From the NCBI RefSeq assembly GCF_004803755.1, contig NZ_CP032311.1, forward strand, positions 4,542,501-4,606,500: a stretch of 64,000 bases of DNA. Reading direction: 5' to 3'. This stretch comes from Pseudomonas sp. DG56-2 (lineage in GTDB: Bacteria; Pseudomonadota; Gammaproteobacteria; Pseudomonadales; Pseudomonadaceae). The notes beneath the pieces are model-generated. The model did no database searches. It saw only the letters and a program-made list of their open reading frames with translations, and was not told the DNA's origin. Position numbers and translations under genes: made by a program. Positions 1 to 10,969 of this stretch are shown in pieces (the first letter of the stretch is position 1; each line of letters opens with the position of its first letter).

Positions 1-1161
1 GTCGTAGGCGAGCGGATCGAGATCGGTGATCTTCAGTACATAGGCGACCAGCGAACCTGCACCCGAGCCGCGACCAGGCCCCACGGGCACGCCGTTGTTC
101 TTGGCCCATTTGATGAAGTCCATAACGATCAGGAAGTAGCCGGGGAACCCCATCTGGATGATGATATCCAGCTCGAATTTCAGGCGATCGAGGTAGACCT
201 GGCGCTTTTCCTCGTAATCGGGCGTGGTCTCTTTCGGCCACAACACCGCCAGGCGCTCTTCCAGCCCCTCATGGGAAACGTGGCGAAGGTAGTCATCGAT
301 GCCCATGCCATTGGGGGTGGGGAAATCAGGTAGAAAATGCTTGCCCAGTTGCACTTGGATGTTGCAGCGCTTGGCAATTTCTACCGTGTTCGCCAACGCA
401 TCGGGCAGGTCGCTGAACAGCTCGGCCATTTCTTCCGGGCTTTTCAGGTATTGCTGGTCGCTGTAGTTGCGTGAACGGCGCGGGTCGTCCAGGGCACGGC
501 CTTCGCCGATACATACGCGCGTTTCATGGGCGTCGTAATCCGACTGCTTGATAAAACGCACATCGTTGGTCGCAACCAGCGGAGCATTCAGCTTGTCGGC
601 CAGGGCGACAGCCGCATGCAGGTATTCTTCGTCACCTGCGCGGTTGGTGCGCTGCACTTCGACGTAGAAGCGGTCCGGGAACATCGCCATCCAGTCTTGC
701 AGCAGCGCCTGCGCTTCATCGGGGTTGCCATTGAGCAACGCCATGCCGATATCGCCCTCCCTGGCTGCCGACAAGGCAATCAGGCCTTCACTGGCAGGGG
801 CGATCCAGTCACGCTCGATGATCACCAGGCCGTTGCGCTGGCCTTCGACCCAACCGCGGGAAATCAACTCGGTGAGATTGCGATAGCCCTGGGCATCCAT
901 GGCCAAAAAACAGATTCGCGACAGCGGGGCATCCGGATCGCTATTGGCCAACCACAGATCAGCCCCACAAATCGGCTTGATGCCTGAGCCCATGGCGTTT
1001 TTGTAGAATTTGACCAGCGAGCACATGTTGCTCTGGTCGGTAACCGCTACGGCCGGCATGTTCATCGACGCCAATGCCTTGGCCAGCGGCTTGATCCGCA
1101 CCAGGCCGTCGACCAGGGAGAATTCAGTGTGCAGGCGAAGATGAACGAAAGAAGCCGACAT
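1..1161 (-). CDS. dnaE: DNA polymerase III alpha subunit, 5' portion
   Basis: Replicative DNA polymerase subunit. Only the first 387 codons are in the window; the gene runs off the left edge, and the family is normally about 1,170 residues. The translation starts [19 protein letters not shown], which is the start of the PHP domain, and near the window edge it contains the [10 protein letters not shown] stretch typical of the polymerase palm entry. The ATG at 1159-1161 is preceded by a purine-poor leader, but the start matches the conserved N-terminus. It lies downstream of rnhB in the same direction, separated from it by a terminator-like hairpin. Identification is confident. Confidence 0.96.
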   Translation of the reverse strand, partial: MSASFVHLRLHTEFSLVDGLVRIKPLAKALASMNMPAVAVTDQSNMCSLVKFYKNAMGSGIKPICGADLWLANSDPDAPLSRICFLAMDAQGYRNLTELISRGWVEGQRNGLVIIERDWIAPASEGLIALSAAREGDIGMALLNGNPDEAQALLQDWMAMFPDRFYVEVQRTNRAGDEEYLHAAVALADKLNAPLVATNDVRFIKQSDYDAHETRVCIGEGRALDDPRRSRNYSDQQYLKSPEEMAELFSDLPDALANTVEIAKRCNIQVQLGKHFLPDFPTPNGMGIDDYLRHVSHEGLEERLAVLWPKETTPDYEEKRQVYLDRLKFELDIIIQMGFPGYFLIVMDFIKWAKNNGVPVGPGRGSGAGSLVAYVLKITDLDPLAYD

Positions 1162-1188
1162 GATGATCCTATAGCAACACAAAACAAC

Positions 1189-1212
1189 AAGGCCCGGATT
1201 GTACCGGGCCTT
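1189..1212 (-). terminator. rnhB terminator hairpin
   Basis: A perfect 9-bp inverted repeat (AAGGCCCGG / CCGGGCCTT) with a 6-base loop lies after the rnhB stop. On the minus strand it is followed by a T-rich run. It probably ends the long lpx-rnhB transcript before dnaE, although readthrough is possible. Confidence 0.7.
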
Positions 1213-1269
1213 GATCAAAACAGCAGCCTGTGAAGAGTGAACCAGACTGCTGACATTTACCTCACCCGA

Positions 1270-1899
1270 TCACACCTCTCCAAATCCGCTGGCAAGTGCA
1301 TCACGCGCTTCGAACGCCGCACGCACCGGGGCAAAGGAGCGCCGATGAATCGGCGTCGGCCCAAGGCGCGCCAGCGCTTCAAGATGCACCGGCGTCGGGT
1401 AGCCCTTGTGACCACCGATGCCATAACCTGGATAAATCAGCTCCAAAGCAGCCATTTCCCGGTCACGGGTAACCTTGGCCAGGATCGACGCAGCAGCAAT
1501 CGCCGGAACCTGGCTATCACCTTTGACCACCGGCGCTGCAGGCACTGACAGCTTGGGACAGCGATTGCCGTCGATCAAGGCCAACTTCGGCGTAACACTC
1601 AAGCCTTCGACCGCACGCTGCATAGCCAACATGGTGGCGTGCAGGATGTTCAACTGGTCGATTTCCTCGACTTCAGCACGGGCGATGCAGAAGCTCAGGG
1701 CTTTCTCGCAGATTTCATCGAACAGCTTTTCACGACGTGCTTCGGTCAGCTTCTTCGAATCATTCAGGCCGAGAATAGGCCGCTCTGGATCAAGAATTAC
1801 CGCAGCCGTCACCACCGCGCCACACAGAGGGCCACGGCCGACTTCGTCGACGCCAGCGACCAGGTCTTCGACCAGGTTGAAGTCCAGTCCTATTTGCAT
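1270..1899 (-). CDS. rnhB: ribonuclease HII
   Basis: Removes ribonucleotides and RNA from RNA/DNA hybrids in the cytoplasm. The 209-residue protein has the family signature [11 protein letters not shown], with the metal-binding pair at Asp18 and Glu19. Further conserved blocks are [15 protein letters not shown] and a C-terminal HKGYPTP. Its start codon directly abuts the lpxB stop (1899/1900), so the two are translated from the same message. The position between lpxB and dnaE is the usual Pseudomonas arrangement. Confidence 0.96.
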   Translation of the reverse strand: MQIGLDFNLVEDLVAGVDEVGRGPLCGAVVTAAVILDPERPILGLNDSKKLTEARREKLFDEICEKALSFCIARAEVEEIDQLNILHATMLAMQRAVEGLSVTPKLALIDGNRCPKLSVPAAPVVKGDSQVPAIAAASILAKVTRDREMAALELIYPGYGIGGHKGYPTPVHLEALARLGPTPIHRRSFAPVRAAFEARDALASGFGEV

Positions 1900-3027
1900 C
1901 TATCGAGTTTCCAGCAGAGCCAGCACTGCTTCAGCTGCCTGATTGGAGGCATCGCGGCGCAGGGTACGGTGAATCTGGTCAAAACCTTCAGTCTGCTGGG
2001 CGCCACCTTCGACCAAGGGCGCCAGCGTCTGGGCCAGGGCTTCCGGAGTAGCGGCTTCTTGTAGCAACTCAGGCACCAGCATGCGCTGGGCTAGCAGGTT
2101 GGGCAGCGACACGTAAGGGCTTTTGACCAGTCGTTTGAGAATCCAGTAGGTCAGCGGAGCGAGGCGATATGCGACCACCATCGGCCGCTTGAACAACAAT
2201 GCTTCCAGGGTTGCTGTGCCGGAGGCGATCAACACCGCATCGCATGCGGCCAGAGCCTGGTGGGACTGACCATCAAGCAGGGTCAGCGGCAAGTCACGGC
2301 CTTCAAGCATCTGCTCCAACTGCGCTCGGCGCTCGGCGTTGGCACACGGCGAAACGAAGCGCACGCCCGGCACACGCTCACGCAAGCGCTCGGCGGCTTC
2401 CAGGAACAGGGCACCGAGGCGTCCCACTTCACCACCACGGCTTCCCGGCATGAGGGCGACCAGCGGCCCTTCGCCAAGCCCCAGCTGTTCACGAGCAGCA
2501 TGCCGATCAGCTTCCAACGGGATGCTGTCAGCCAACGGATGACCGACAAAACGCACCGGCACGCCCTTCTCTTCGTAGAACTTCGCCTCGAAGGGGAACA
2601 ACGTCAGCATCAGATCGCAGCCTTCACGAATCTTCAGCACACGCTTCTGACGCCAAGCCCAGACCGAAGGGCTGACATAATGCACAGTCTTGATCCCGGC
2701 CTTACGCAGGTTCATTTCGATGTTGAGGGTGAAATCTGGCGCGTCGATACCGATGAACACGTCTGGGCGTTCCTCGATCAGCGTCTGGATCAAAACCTTG
2801 CGTCGCTTGAGCAGCTCACGCAGGCGACCCAGCACCTCGACCAGGCCCATGACGGCCAAGCGCTCCATGGGGAAGTACGACACCAGCCCTTCGGCCTGCA
2901 TCAGCGGTCCGCCGACACCAATGAAACGTACCTGAGGATGGCGGGACTTGAGCGCGCGCATCAAACCAGCGCCAAGAATATCGCCGCTGGCCTCGCCGGC
3001 CACCAGCGCAACACATAACTCGGCCAT
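1900..3027 (-). CDS. lpxB: lipid-A-disaccharide synthase
   Basis: Glycosyltransferase family 19 enzyme that joins UDP-2,3-diacylglucosamine to lipid X to form the lipid A disaccharide on the inner face of the cytoplasmic membrane. At 375 residues it has normal length. The N-terminus has the glycine-rich [15 protein letters not shown] motif, and the C-terminal half has GSRGGEV and the [10 protein letters not shown] nucleotide-sugar binding block. It follows lpxA by two bases and runs straight into rnhB, so it is part of one operon with lpxD, fabZ and lpxA. Confidence 0.97.
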   Translation of the reverse strand: MAELCVALVAGEASGDILGAGLMRALKSRHPQVRFIGVGGPLMQAEGLVSYFPMERLAVMGLVEVLGRLRELLKRRKVLIQTLIEERPDVFIGIDAPDFTLNIEMNLRKAGIKTVHYVSPSVWAWRQKRVLKIREGCDLMLTLFPFEAKFYEEKGVPVRFVGHPLADSIPLEADRHAAREQLGLGEGPLVALMPGSRGGEVGRLGALFLEAAERLRERVPGVRFVSPCANAERRAQLEQMLEGRDLPLTLLDGQSHQALAACDAVLIASGTATLEALLFKRPMVVAYRLAPLTYWILKRLVKSPYVSLPNLLAQRMLVPELLQEAATPEALAQTLAPLVEGGAQQTEGFDQIHRTLRRDASNQAAEAVLALLETR

Positions 3028-3029
3028 GA

Positions 3030-3806
3030 TCAGCGCGTGATGCCGCGGGTAGAGTTCTGGATCGACTTGAGAAAAACGTCGACTTCAGGGAACTGAGATG
3101 CAGGCTCGGCCAGCTCGGTAATCGCTTGCTCGACCGTCAGTCCCTGACGATAGACAACTTTGTAGGCACGGCGCAGGGCATGAATGGCTTCTTCAGTGAA
3201 TCCACGACGGCGCATACCCTCGAAATTCATGCTGCGTGCTTCGGCCGGGTTGCCGAATACGGTGACATAAGCCGGTACATCCTTGCCGATGGCGGTGCCC
3301 ATACCGGAAAAGCTGTGAGCGCCGATATGGCAAAACTGATGCACCAGGGTAAACCCGGAAAGAATCGCCCAGTCATCGACATGAACATGCCCGGCCAACG
3401 CCGTATTGTTGACCAGGATGCAGTGATTGCCGATGACGCTGTCATGGCCGATATGAGCGTAGGCCATGATCAGATTGTGATCACCCAAGGTGGTTTCCGA
3501 ACGATCCTGCACGGTTCCACGATGGATGGTCACGCCTTCACGAATGACATTATGATCACCGATTACCAGGCGTGTAGCTTCACCCTTGTACTTGAGATCG
3601 GGAGTGTCTTCGCCTACCGATGAGAACTGGTAGATGCGGTTGTGCCGACCAATGCGCGTGGGCCCCTTGAGGATTACATGCGGACCGATGACGGTCCCCT
3701 CCCCGATCTCTACACCAGCACCGACGATAGACCAAGGGCCAACCTCGACGCCATCGGCGATCTTCGCCGAAGGATCGATGATTGCCCGAGGGTCAATCAA
3801 ACTCAT
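3030..3806 (-). CDS. lpxA: UDP-N-acetylglucosamine O-acyltransferase
   Basis: First enzyme of lipid A synthesis; it transfers a 3-hydroxyacyl chain from ACP to UDP-GlcNAc. The 258-residue protein is a left-handed beta helix of repeated hexapeptides. His121 in AHIGHDS corresponds to the catalytic His125 of E. coli. Met169 (SGMG) occupies the acyl-chain ruler position that is Gly173 in E. coli and Met in P. aeruginosa, which predicts 3-hydroxydecanoyl use. The ATG at 3804-3806 was chosen because it gives the conserved [12 protein letters not shown] start and an ATGA overlap with fabZ; an upstream in-frame start would add 22 unrelated residues. Confidence 0.97.
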   Translation of the reverse strand: MSLIDPRAIIDPSAKIADGVEVGPWSIVGAGVEIGEGTVIGPHVILKGPTRIGRHNRIYQFSSVGEDTPDLKYKGEATRLVIGDHNVIREGVTIHRGTVQDRSETTLGDHNLIMAYAHIGHDSVIGNHCILVNNTALAGHVHVDDWAILSGFTLVHQFCHIGAHSFSGMGTAIGKDVPAYVTVFGNPAEARSMNFEGMRRRGFTEEAIHALRRAYKVVYRQGLTVEQAITELAEPASQFPEVDVFLKSIQNSTRGITR

Positions 3807-4243
3807 AGCTTGCGTTCCGCACAGATGATCTCGGCCGAGCACACAGGCTTGCCGTCGACCGACGCCTGGCATTCAAACTTCCAGATCTGACGTTTGCAGC
3901 TGATGAACTTGGCTTCCAGGATCAACTGATCGCCCGGCAGTACTGGTTGACGGAACCGCAGCTTGTCGGAACCGACGAAATAGTACAGCGTACCGTCCGC
4001 AGGCTTAACATCCAGCATCTTGAAGCCGAGGATACCAGCTGCCTGGGCCATCGCTTCGATGATCAGCACGCCCGGCATGATCGGGTGCGCCGGAAAGTGA
4101 CCATTGAAGAAAGGTTCGTTGATGCTGACATTCTTGTAGGCACGAATGCGCTGAGCCTCTACGTCCAGTTCCACTACCCGGTCCACCAGCAGGAACGGGT
4201 AACGGTGAGGCAAATATTCGCGAATCTCGTTGATGTCCATCAT
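3803..4243 (-). CDS. fabZ: 3-hydroxyacyl-ACP dehydratase
   Basis: Dehydrates 3-hydroxyacyl-ACP in fatty acid elongation, competing with LpxA and LpxD for the same substrates. The 146-residue hot-dog fold protein contains the catalytic [17 protein letters not shown] motif. The start at 4241-4243 gives [23 protein letters not shown]'s conserved opening; a second ATG follows directly. A longer in-frame reading exists upstream but is not conserved. The stop overlaps the lpxA start by four bases. Confidence 0.97.
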   Translation of the reverse strand: MMDINEIREYLPHRYPFLLVDRVVELDVEAQRIRAYKNVSINEPFFNGHFPAHPIMPGVLIIEAMAQAAGILGFKMLDVKPADGTLYYFVGSDKLRFRQPVLPGDQLILEAKFISCKRQIWKFECQASVDGKPVCSAEIICAERKL

Positions 4244-4354
4244 TTCGGGGGGAAGCCTGTAGTAAAGATAGGGAGCGCCTGCTTTTGCCAGGTGCTCCTT
4301 TTGCAAAATCAAAGAGTCAGCCTGCGGCTATTCACTCTCGATCAGGAAATGGTA

Positions 4355-5410
4355 TCAGCCTTCTGATGAAGGCTGGCTGCCCGAGGTCACGACCTCGACA
4401 CGCTTTTCCAACTGTTGAAGACGTTTCGCCATTTCGTCGAGCTGGCGAATACGTGCGGCGCTCTTGCGCCATTCGCCCAGCGGCTGCATCGCCGTACCAG
4501 AAGAATAGGCCCCAGGCTCGGTGATAGAGCGTGTGACCATGGTCATGCCGGATACGAAAACACCGTCGCAGACATCAATATGTCCCACCATGCCGACGCC
4601 GCCGGCGATAGTGCAGTGCTTGCCAATCTTGGTGCTACCGGAAATGCCGACGCAAGCCGCCATCGCCGTGTGATCACCGATCTGTACGTTATGGGCGATC
4701 TGGATCTGGTTGTCGAGCTTAACCCCGTTTCCGATGCGGGTATCCGCCAGCGCGCCACGGTCGACCGCGGTGTTCACACCGATCTCGACATCATCGCCAA
4801 TACTGACGCCACCGATCTGAGCGATCTTCTGCCAGACACCTTTCTCGTTGGCAAAGCCGAAGCCTTCGCCACCGATAACCGCTCCCGACTGAATCACAAC
4901 CCGCTTACCGATGCGTACGTCGTGATACAGGGTCACTCGCGGGGCCAGCCAGCCCCCTTCGCCGATCACGCACCGCGCACCGATGAAGCAATGGGCACCG
5001 ACCGTCACACCCGGACCGATTTGCGCGCCACTTTCGATCACCGCACAAGCACCAATACTTGCACTGGCATCGACCTGCGCATCGTCGGCAACCACGGCGC
5101 TGGGATGAATTCCCGCTACAGCCTTGGGCTTTGGATCGAACAGGTGGGATATGCGCGCGTAAGCGAGGTACGGATCTGGAACAATGAGCGCGCTACCGGC
5201 AAAACCCTCGGCATCGGCTGCCTTGAGCAGAATCGCCGCCGCCTTGCTGTCTGCGAGGTACTTGCGGTACTGCGGGTTGGCAAGAAAGCTCAACTGTCCC
5301 GGCCCGGCTTCCTGAAGCGTCGCCAGGCCAGTGATTTCCAGCTCCTCGGGACCACTGCAAGTGGCACCGAGGAACTCGGCCAACTGACCGAGTTTCATGG
5401 TCACAGTCAT
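4355..5410 (-). CDS. lpxD: UDP-3-O-acylglucosamine N-acyltransferase
   Basis: Third enzyme of lipid A synthesis; it adds the N-linked 3-hydroxyacyl chain. The 351-residue protein has an N-terminal uridine-binding domain ([25 protein letters not shown] region) followed by a long hexapeptide beta helix with the conserved [12 protein letters not shown] segment carrying the catalytic His. The ATG at 5408-5410 (MTVTMKLGQ) is preferred over a TTG six bases upstream. It lies two bases after the skp stop. A 111-base gap separates it from fabZ. Confidence 0.96.
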   Translation of the reverse strand: MTVTMKLGQLAEFLGATCSGPEELEITGLATLQEAGPGQLSFLANPQYRKYLADSKAAAILLKAADAEGFAGSALIVPDPYLAYARISHLFDPKPKAVAGIHPSAVVADDAQVDASASIGACAVIESGAQIGPGVTVGAHCFIGARCVIGEGGWLAPRVTLYHDVRIGKRVVIQSGAVIGGEGFGFANEKGVWQKIAQIGGVSIGDDVEIGVNTAVDRGALADTRIGNGVKLDNQIQIAHNVQIGDHTAMAACVGISGSTKIGKHCTIAGGVGMVGHIDVCDGVFVSGMTMVTRSITEPGAYSSGTAMQPLGEWRKSAARIRQLDEMAKRLQQLEKRVEVVTSGSQPSSEG

Positions 5411-5412
5411 GT

Positions 5413-5916
5413 TCAACGGGACTGATTCATGCGCTCGATGACTTGGCGAGTGATGTCGTACTGAGGTTTGACATCAATCACCGCGCCACGCTCGAGCACC
5501 AGGTCGAATCCGCCCTTCTTGATCACTTCTTCAACAGCGCCATCGAGTTTTGGCTTCAGTTGCTTGAGCATTTCACGGTCGGCAACAGCCTTGGACTCGT
5601 TCAGCTCCTTGGACTGGAACTGGAAGTCACGGGCCTTTTGCTTGTACTCAAGCTCCAGACGCTCGCGTTCTGGTTGAGCCATCTTGTCGCCACCGGCACG
5701 GATACGGTCGGCGATGCCCTTGGCGCTGCTTTCCAGGTTTTTAAGTTTGGTCAGCTGCGGGCCGAATTTCTTCTCGGCATCGACAGCGTATTTCTTCGCC
5801 GCGTCCGATTCCAGCAATGCCATTTGATAGTTCAGGACAGCAACCTTCATTTCGGCGAAAGCCGGGGTTGCGATCAGGGTCGCAGCCAGTACTGCCAGTT
5901 GGGTCAACTTACGCAC
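5413..5916 (-). CDS. skp: OmpH/Skp-family periplasmic chaperone
   Basis: Periplasmic holdase that carries unfolded outer-membrane proteins to the BAM complex. The 167-residue protein begins with a clear Sec signal peptide, [21 protein letters not shown], followed by a charged, helical, coiled-coil-like body rich in Lys, Glu and Ala. It lies between bamA and lpxD, the standard position for this gene (also called hlpA or ompH). Identification relies on signal peptide, composition and synteny. Confidence 0.93.
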   Translation of the reverse strand: MRKLTQLAVLAATLIATPAFAEMKVAVLNYQMALLESDAAKKYAVDAEKKFGPQLTKLKNLESSAKGIADRIRAGGDKMAQPERERLELEYKQKARDFQFQSKELNESKAVADREMLKQLKPKLDGAVEEVIKKGGFDLVLERGAVIDVKPQYDITRQVIERMNQSR

Positions 5917-5960
5917 GATGCACTCCTACAGAATCCGATGTCGTTAGCAAGGGGCAGACC

Positions 5961-8309
5961 TTAGAAGGTCTGGCCCAGAGAGAATTGGAACACCTGGGTA
6001 TCGGCTTCGTCCGGCTTCTTGACCGGCATTGCCAGGCTGAAGCTCAACGGACCGAGCGCGGTAATCCAGGTGACGCCCAGGCCGACGGAGCTGGCCAGAC
6101 CCGACAGGCCGACCTTCTCACAATCAGGCTTGGAGCCGCAGTTGGTATCGAACACGTTACCCACATCCCAGAATACCGAGGTGCGCAGCGAGCGTTGGTC
6201 CTTGACGAACGGCAGCGGGAACAGCAGTTCTACACCACCCTGTACGAGAACGTTACCACCGAACGGCAGTGGATCCTGATCCGGGTCGGCAATGGTGCCC
6301 GGGTTGTGACCGTCACTTGGGGTACTGCGTGGACCCAGGCTGCTGTCCTTGAAGCCACGTACCGAGTTGAAACCACCGGCATAGTAGTTCTCGTAGAACG
6401 GCAGGCCCGAAGTGCCACCGAAACCATCACCATAGCCCAACTCGGTGTGCAGGCGCAGGGTGTAGTCGTTGGTGATTGGCTTGAACAGTTGGCCACGGTA
6501 GTCGAGCTTGAAGAACGACAGGTCGCTGCCTGGGGTGGTCGCCTCGAGCACCAGGCTCTGAGAATGGCCACGGGTCGCCAGCACACCTTTGTTCAGGGTC
6601 GACTCGGACCAGCCGGCGGACGCCTTGAAGTTCAGGTACTTGTCACCTTCTTCGTTAACGAAGTCGAAGATCTCGTCGACGGTGTACTTACCGGTCTTGA
6701 TCTCGTCCTGCTGTACGGTCAGGCCGAAGGTCAGACGCGAAGTTTCGCTGATTGGGTAGCCGACGCTTACGCCCGCACCCAGGCTGTCGACCGCATAGCT
6801 GGCAACGTCTACGTCAAGGTCGTCGTAGTCAGTGGTGCGATAGAAGGCGTTGTAACCCAGGCTGACGCCATCGGCAGTCCAGTAGGGGTCCACGAAGCCG
6901 AAGTTGTAGCGGCTCTGGTATTCACTGCGGGTCAGGCCGAGGGAAACCTTGTTACCGGTACCCAGGAAGTTGCTCTGGCTGATGGAACCACCGAGGATCA
7001 GACCGGCGCTTTGGGCGAAACCGACACTGGCGGTGATCGAACCGGAAGCTTGTTCTTCAACGCTGTAGTTGACGTCGATCTGGTCGTCGGTACCTGGAAC
7101 TGCCGGGGTCTCGACGTTGGCTTCCTTGAAGAAGCCCAGACGCTCCAGACGAGTCTTGGATTGGTCGATCAGGTAGGTCGACGCCCAGCCGCCTTCCATC
7201 TGGCGCATTTCGCGACGCAGCACTTCGTCTTCAGACTTGGTGTTGCCGCGGAAGTTGATACGGTTGACGTAAGCACGCTTACCCGGATCGACAACGAAAG
7301 TGATGTCGACGGTATGGTCCTGGTCGTTTGGCTGCGGTACGCCGTTGACGTTGGCGAAGGTATAGCCTTCGTTACCCAGACGACGGGTGATCAGTTCGGA
7401 AGTGGTGGTCATCACCTTACGCGAGAACACCTGGCCTGGCTGCACCAGCATCAACGACTTGACCTGGTCTTCCGGCACTTTGAGATCACCGGACAGTTTC
7501 ACGTCACGAACGGTGTACTTCTCGCCTTCGTTGACGTTGACAGTGATGTAGACGTGCTTTTTGTCCGGGGTGATCGACACCTGGGTAGAAGCGATGTCCA
7601 TGTTGATGTAGCCGCGGTCCAGGTAGTAGGAGCGCAGACGTTCCAGGTCACCGGAGAGTTTTTCGCGGGCGTACTTGTCATCGTTTTTGAAGAACGACAG
7701 CCAGTTGGTGGTCTTGAGCTCGAACAGTCCGACAAGGTCTTCTTCTGGGAAGACAGTGTTACCAACCACGTTGATGTGCTGGATGGCAGCAACGGTACCT
7801 TCGTTGATCTTGATCTTAAGGCCAACACGGTTGCGCGGCTGTGGCACGACTTCGGTCTCTACCTCAGCCGAGTAACGACCTTGGGCAACGTATTGACGTT
7901 GCAGCTCGTTACGTACGCCCTCAAGGGTAGCGCGCTGGAAGATCTCGCCTTCGGCCAGGCCAGACTGCTTCAGACCTTTCATCAGGTCTTCAGTGCTGAT
8001 TGCCTTGTTACCTTCAATTTCGATACTAGAGACCGAAGGACGCTCGACCACGGTGATGATCAGGACGTTGCCGTCACGACCCAGTTGGATGTCCTGAAAG
8101 AAGCCGGTCTTGAACAGCGCGCGGGTGGAATCCACCAGGCGACGGTCGTCAGCTTCATCTCCGACGTTCAATGGCAGAGCACCGAAAACGCTGCCCGCGG
8201 ATACCCGCTGCAGACCGTTTACACGAATATCGGAGATGGTGAAGGACTCGGCGTGAACTTCAGCGATCATCAGTACGGCGAGAACCGCAGTTAGCAACAG
8301 ACGTTTCAT
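5961..8309 (-). CDS. bamA: outer membrane protein assembly factor BamA
   Basis: Omp85-family core of the beta-barrel assembly machine. The 782-residue precursor starts with the signal peptide MKRLLLTAVLAVLMIAEVHA, continues with five POTRA repeats (about residues 21-430), and ends in a 16-strand barrel with the VRGF loop-6 motif near residues 650-653 and a C-terminal Phe. Two cysteines close to the C-terminus (DTNCGSKPDC) probably form a disulfide in a surface loop. The ATG at 8307-8309 was chosen for the signal peptide; an in-frame upstream extension has no signal character. A very long antisense open frame here is a codon-bias shadow. Confidence 0.97.
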   Translation of the reverse strand: MKRLLLTAVLAVLMIAEVHAESFTISDIRVNGLQRVSAGSVFGALPLNVGDEADDRRLVDSTRALFKTGFFQDIQLGRDGNVLIITVVERPSVSSIEIEGNKAISTEDLMKGLKQSGLAEGEIFQRATLEGVRNELQRQYVAQGRYSAEVETEVVPQPRNRVGLKIKINEGTVAAIQHINVVGNTVFPEEDLVGLFELKTTNWLSFFKNDDKYAREKLSGDLERLRSYYLDRGYINMDIASTQVSITPDKKHVYITVNVNEGEKYTVRDVKLSGDLKVPEDQVKSLMLVQPGQVFSRKVMTTTSELITRRLGNEGYTFANVNGVPQPNDQDHTVDITFVVDPGKRAYVNRINFRGNTKSEDEVLRREMRQMEGGWASTYLIDQSKTRLERLGFFKEANVETPAVPGTDDQIDVNYSVEEQASGSITASVGFAQSAGLILGGSISQSNFLGTGNKVSLGLTRSEYQSRYNFGFVDPYWTADGVSLGYNAFYRTTDYDDLDVDVASYAVDSLGAGVSVGYPISETSRLTFGLTVQQDEIKTGKYTVDEIFDFVNEEGDKYLNFKASAGWSESTLNKGVLATRGHSQSLVLEATTPGSDLSFFKLDYRGQLFKPITNDYTLRLHTELGYGDGFGGTSGLPFYENYYAGGFNSVRGFKDSSLGPRSTPSDGHNPGTIADPDQDPLPFGGNVLVQGGVELLFPLPFVKDQRSLRTSVFWDVGNVFDTNCGSKPDCEKVGLSGLASSVGLGVTWITALGPLSFSLAMPVKKPDEADTQVFQFSLGQTF

Positions 8310-8383
8310 GAAGTCCTTTCTTATTCCAACTGGCAATAAACGACCCGTCGCGGGACGCGACAGGTTCGCAATTGAGCGAAGCT

Positions 8384-9736
8384 TTACAGTCGACCCAAAT
8401 CGTTGATCAGGGCAAGCAACATCACCCCGACTACCAAACTGATACCGATTTGAATCCCCCAACCCTGCACCCGATCCGAAAGCGGACGACCACGCGCCCA
8501 TTCGATCAGGTAAAACAGCAAATGCCCCCCATCCAGTACGGGAATGGGCAGCAAATTAAGAACCCCCAGGCTAATGCTCAGGTAGGCGAGGAAATTCAGG
8601 AAATCCCCAACGCCTGACTGGGCTGAAGCGCCCGCCACTTTAGCAATGGTTATCGGTCCGCTCAAGTTTTTTACCGAGAGCTCGCCGAACAGCATTTTCT
8701 TCAGCGATTCCAAGGTAAGGATGCTCATGTTCCAGGTCCGTGAAAGCCCCTCTCCCACGGCCTCCAGTGGCCCATAACTGACCTCGCGAAGCATGGCATC
8801 AGGCCACTTCACTGGCTTTACGCCAGCCCCAAGGTAACCACTCGCCGACTTGCCCTCGCCACGACTGGCCAGCGTAACCGGAACATCCAGCGTCGCGCCG
8901 TTGCGCTCGATTTGTAGCAGGACCTTGCTGCCTGCTCGTCCGCGCACGGTATCGACAACCTGCTGCCAGTCATTGAGTGCAGTGCCGTCAAGCGTCAACA
9001 AGCGATCACCGGGTTGCAGGCCCGCAGCCTTGGCCGGCCCTTTAGGGTCCAACTCGGCCAGAACCGGTGGCAACGCCGGCCGCCACAGACGCAGGCCCAA
9101 CGAACGAATTGGATCGGGTTCGTCAGCCCCCTTGAGCCAGTTGTCGAGGGTCAATACATGAGCGCTATCTACCGTAGCGCCCTCTTCCCGTACATTGATG
9201 TGCAATTGACCGCTCTCGCCCAAACGGCGAATCAACTGCAAATTGACAGCAGACCAGCCATTGGTCGCCTTGCCATCAATGGAAACAATTTCCTGGCCAG
9301 CCTTCAGGCCAGCGGTCTCAGCAATGCTACCCGCCTCAACGCCACCAATGACCGGTCGCTCCTGCTGAGTGCCGAGCATCGCCAACACCCAGAAAAACAA
9401 AATGGCCAAGAGGAAGTTGGCGATAGGTCCGGCTGCCACGATAGCAATGCGCTGGCGTACTGACTTGCGATTGAAAGACTGCTCGATCTGATCATGCGGA
9501 ACTTCGCCCTCACGCTCGTCGAGCATCTTTACGTAGCCACCCAGCGGAATCGCCGCGACCACGAACTCGGTGCCGTGGCGGTCATGCCAGCGCAACAGGG
9601 GCATACCGAAACCTACGGAAAAACGCAAAACCTTGACGCCACAACGCCTGGCCACCCAGAAGTGACCGAATTCGTGAAAGGTGACCAGCACACCCAATGC
9701 CACCAGGGTGCCGATAATCATGTAGAGCGCACTCAT
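8384..9736 (-). CDS. rseP: site-2 protease RseP (MucP)
   Basis: Intramembrane zinc metalloprotease that cleaves the anti-sigma factor MucA/RseA and so releases AlgU/RpoE. The 450-residue protein has the HEFGH zinc motif at residues 21-25 in the first membrane segment, two PDZ domains in the periplasmic section, and the NLLPIPVLDGGH motif near the C-terminus that supplies the third zinc ligand. It sits between dxr and bamA as in other gammaproteobacteria, linking envelope stress signalling to outer-membrane assembly. Confidence 0.97.
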   Translation of the reverse strand: MSALYMIIGTLVALGVLVTFHEFGHFWVARRCGVKVLRFSVGFGMPLLRWHDRHGTEFVVAAIPLGGYVKMLDEREGEVPHDQIEQSFNRKSVRQRIAIVAAGPIANFLLAILFFWVLAMLGTQQERPVIGGVEAGSIAETAGLKAGQEIVSIDGKATNGWSAVNLQLIRRLGESGQLHINVREEGATVDSAHVLTLDNWLKGADEPDPIRSLGLRLWRPALPPVLAELDPKGPAKAAGLQPGDRLLTLDGTALNDWQQVVDTVRGRAGSKVLLQIERNGATLDVPVTLASRGEGKSASGYLGAGVKPVKWPDAMLREVSYGPLEAVGEGLSRTWNMSILTLESLKKMLFGELSVKNLSGPITIAKVAGASAQSGVGDFLNFLAYLSISLGVLNLLPIPVLDGGHLLFYLIEWARGRPLSDRVQGWGIQIGISLVVGVMLLALINDLGRL

Positions 9737-9778
9737 ATCTTTCTCCGAATGACGTTCAGCCCAACCAGACGCCCTGCA

Positions 9779-10969
9779 TCAGCACCCGTGCTGGTTCAAC
9801 CACTGCCCAGCCAACTGCCGGGCCCGCTGATCAGCGGCAAATACCGCGTCGAGCGTCTGCACCGCTACGACCGGTTCCTGGTCGAGCACTTGTTCGATCA
9901 TACTCGCGATCTGCGGGAAGCGAATGCGCCGCTGCAGAAATGCCTCCACTGCCACTTCATTGGCAGCGTTGAGCATCGCCGGTGCACTGTTACCCGCCTC
10001 GGCTGCCTGACGCGCCAGGCGCAAGCATGGAAAACGTTGTTCATCGGGCGCCTGGAAGTCCAGGCGGGCAATGGCGAACAAATCAAGCGGGGCCACTCCG
10101 GAGTCGATCCGCTTCGGCCAGGCCAGGGCGTTGGCAATCGGCGTGCGCATATCCGGATTGCCCAGCTGGGCCAACACCGAACCATCGACATAGTCGACCA
10201 GCGAGTGAATCACACTCTGCGGATGCACGACCACCTCGACCTGACTCGGGCGCGCATCGAATAACCAGCACGCCTCAATCAGTTCAAGCCCTTTGTTCAT
10301 CATGCTCGCCGAATCGACCGAGATTTTGCGACCCATCGACCAATTCGGGTGAGCGCACGCCTGCTCGGGGCTGACTTGCGCCAGTTCAGCTGCTGGCGTT
10401 TCGCGAAACGGCCCACCGGATGCAGTGAGCAGAATGCGCCGTACGCCTACCTGCGACAGGCCGCGAGCATAATCGCCCGGCAGGCACTGAAAAATTGCAT
10501 TGTGCTCGCTGTCGATTGGCAGCAATACCGCGCCACTGCGCTGCACCGCCTGCATAAACAGGGCGCCGGACATAACCAGCGCCTCTTTGTTGGCCAGCAG
10601 GACCTTCTTGCCGGCTTCGACAGCGGCCAGGGTAGGACGCAAGCCTGCCGCGCCGACAATCGCTGCCATCACCGCGTCGACTTCGGAGGCGGCTGCGACC
10701 TGACACAAACCAGCCTCGCCTTCCAGCACCTCGGTTGCCGAGCCGGCTGCCGCCAGGCCTGCACGCAACTGTTCGGCCGCCTGTGCCGACGGCACCACGG
10801 CGAACTTTGGCGCATGACGCAGGCACAGTGCCAGCAACTCATCCAGACGGGAATAGCCGCTCAGGGCAAACACTCGATAATGCTCGGGGTGGCGAGCAAT
10901 GACATCCAGGGTACTCAGCCCAATGGAGCCGGTCGCACCGAGAACGGTAATACGCTGCACACTGCTCAC
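9779..10969 (-). CDS. dxr: 1-deoxy-D-xylulose 5-phosphate reductoisomerase
   Basis: NADPH-dependent enzyme that forms MEP, the committed step of the non-mevalonate isoprenoid pathway, feeding undecaprenyl phosphate synthesis by the nearby uppS. The 396-residue protein has the nucleotide-binding GATGSIG motif close to the N-terminus, [19 protein letters not shown] and the [17 protein letters not shown] active-site block. The start is a GTG at 10967-10969, which gives the family's usual length and a GTGA overlap with the cdsA stop; an upstream in-frame ATG would lie inside cdsA. Confidence 0.95.
   Translation of the reverse strand: MSSVQRITVLGATGSIGLSTLDVIARHPEHYRVFALSGYSRLDELLALCLRHAPKFAVVPSAQAAEQLRAGLAAAGSATEVLEGEAGLCQVAAASEVDAVMAAIVGAAGLRPTLAAVEAGKKVLLANKEALVMSGALFMQAVQRSGAVLLPIDSEHNAIFQCLPGDYARGLSQVGVRRILLTASGGPFRETPAAELAQVSPEQACAHPNWSMGRKISVDSASMMNKGLELIEACWLFDARPSQVEVVVHPQSVIHSLVDYVDGSVLAQLGNPDMRTPIANALAWPKRIDSGVAPLDLFAIARLDFQAPDEQRFPCLRLARQAAEAGNSAPAMLNAANEVAVEAFLQRRIRFPQIASMIEQVLDQEPVVAVQTLDAVFAADQRARQLAGQWLNQHGC

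Noticed and set aside
3807..3872. An N-terminally extended lpxA start
   Set aside because: The extension overlaps fabZ in another frame and is not conserved; the ATG at 3804-3806 gives the family N-terminus.
5817..8294. A very long open frame on the plus strand opposite bamA (about 825 codons)
   Set aside because: It is antisense to a clear Omp85 protein, has no recognisable domain and follows from GC-biased third positions.
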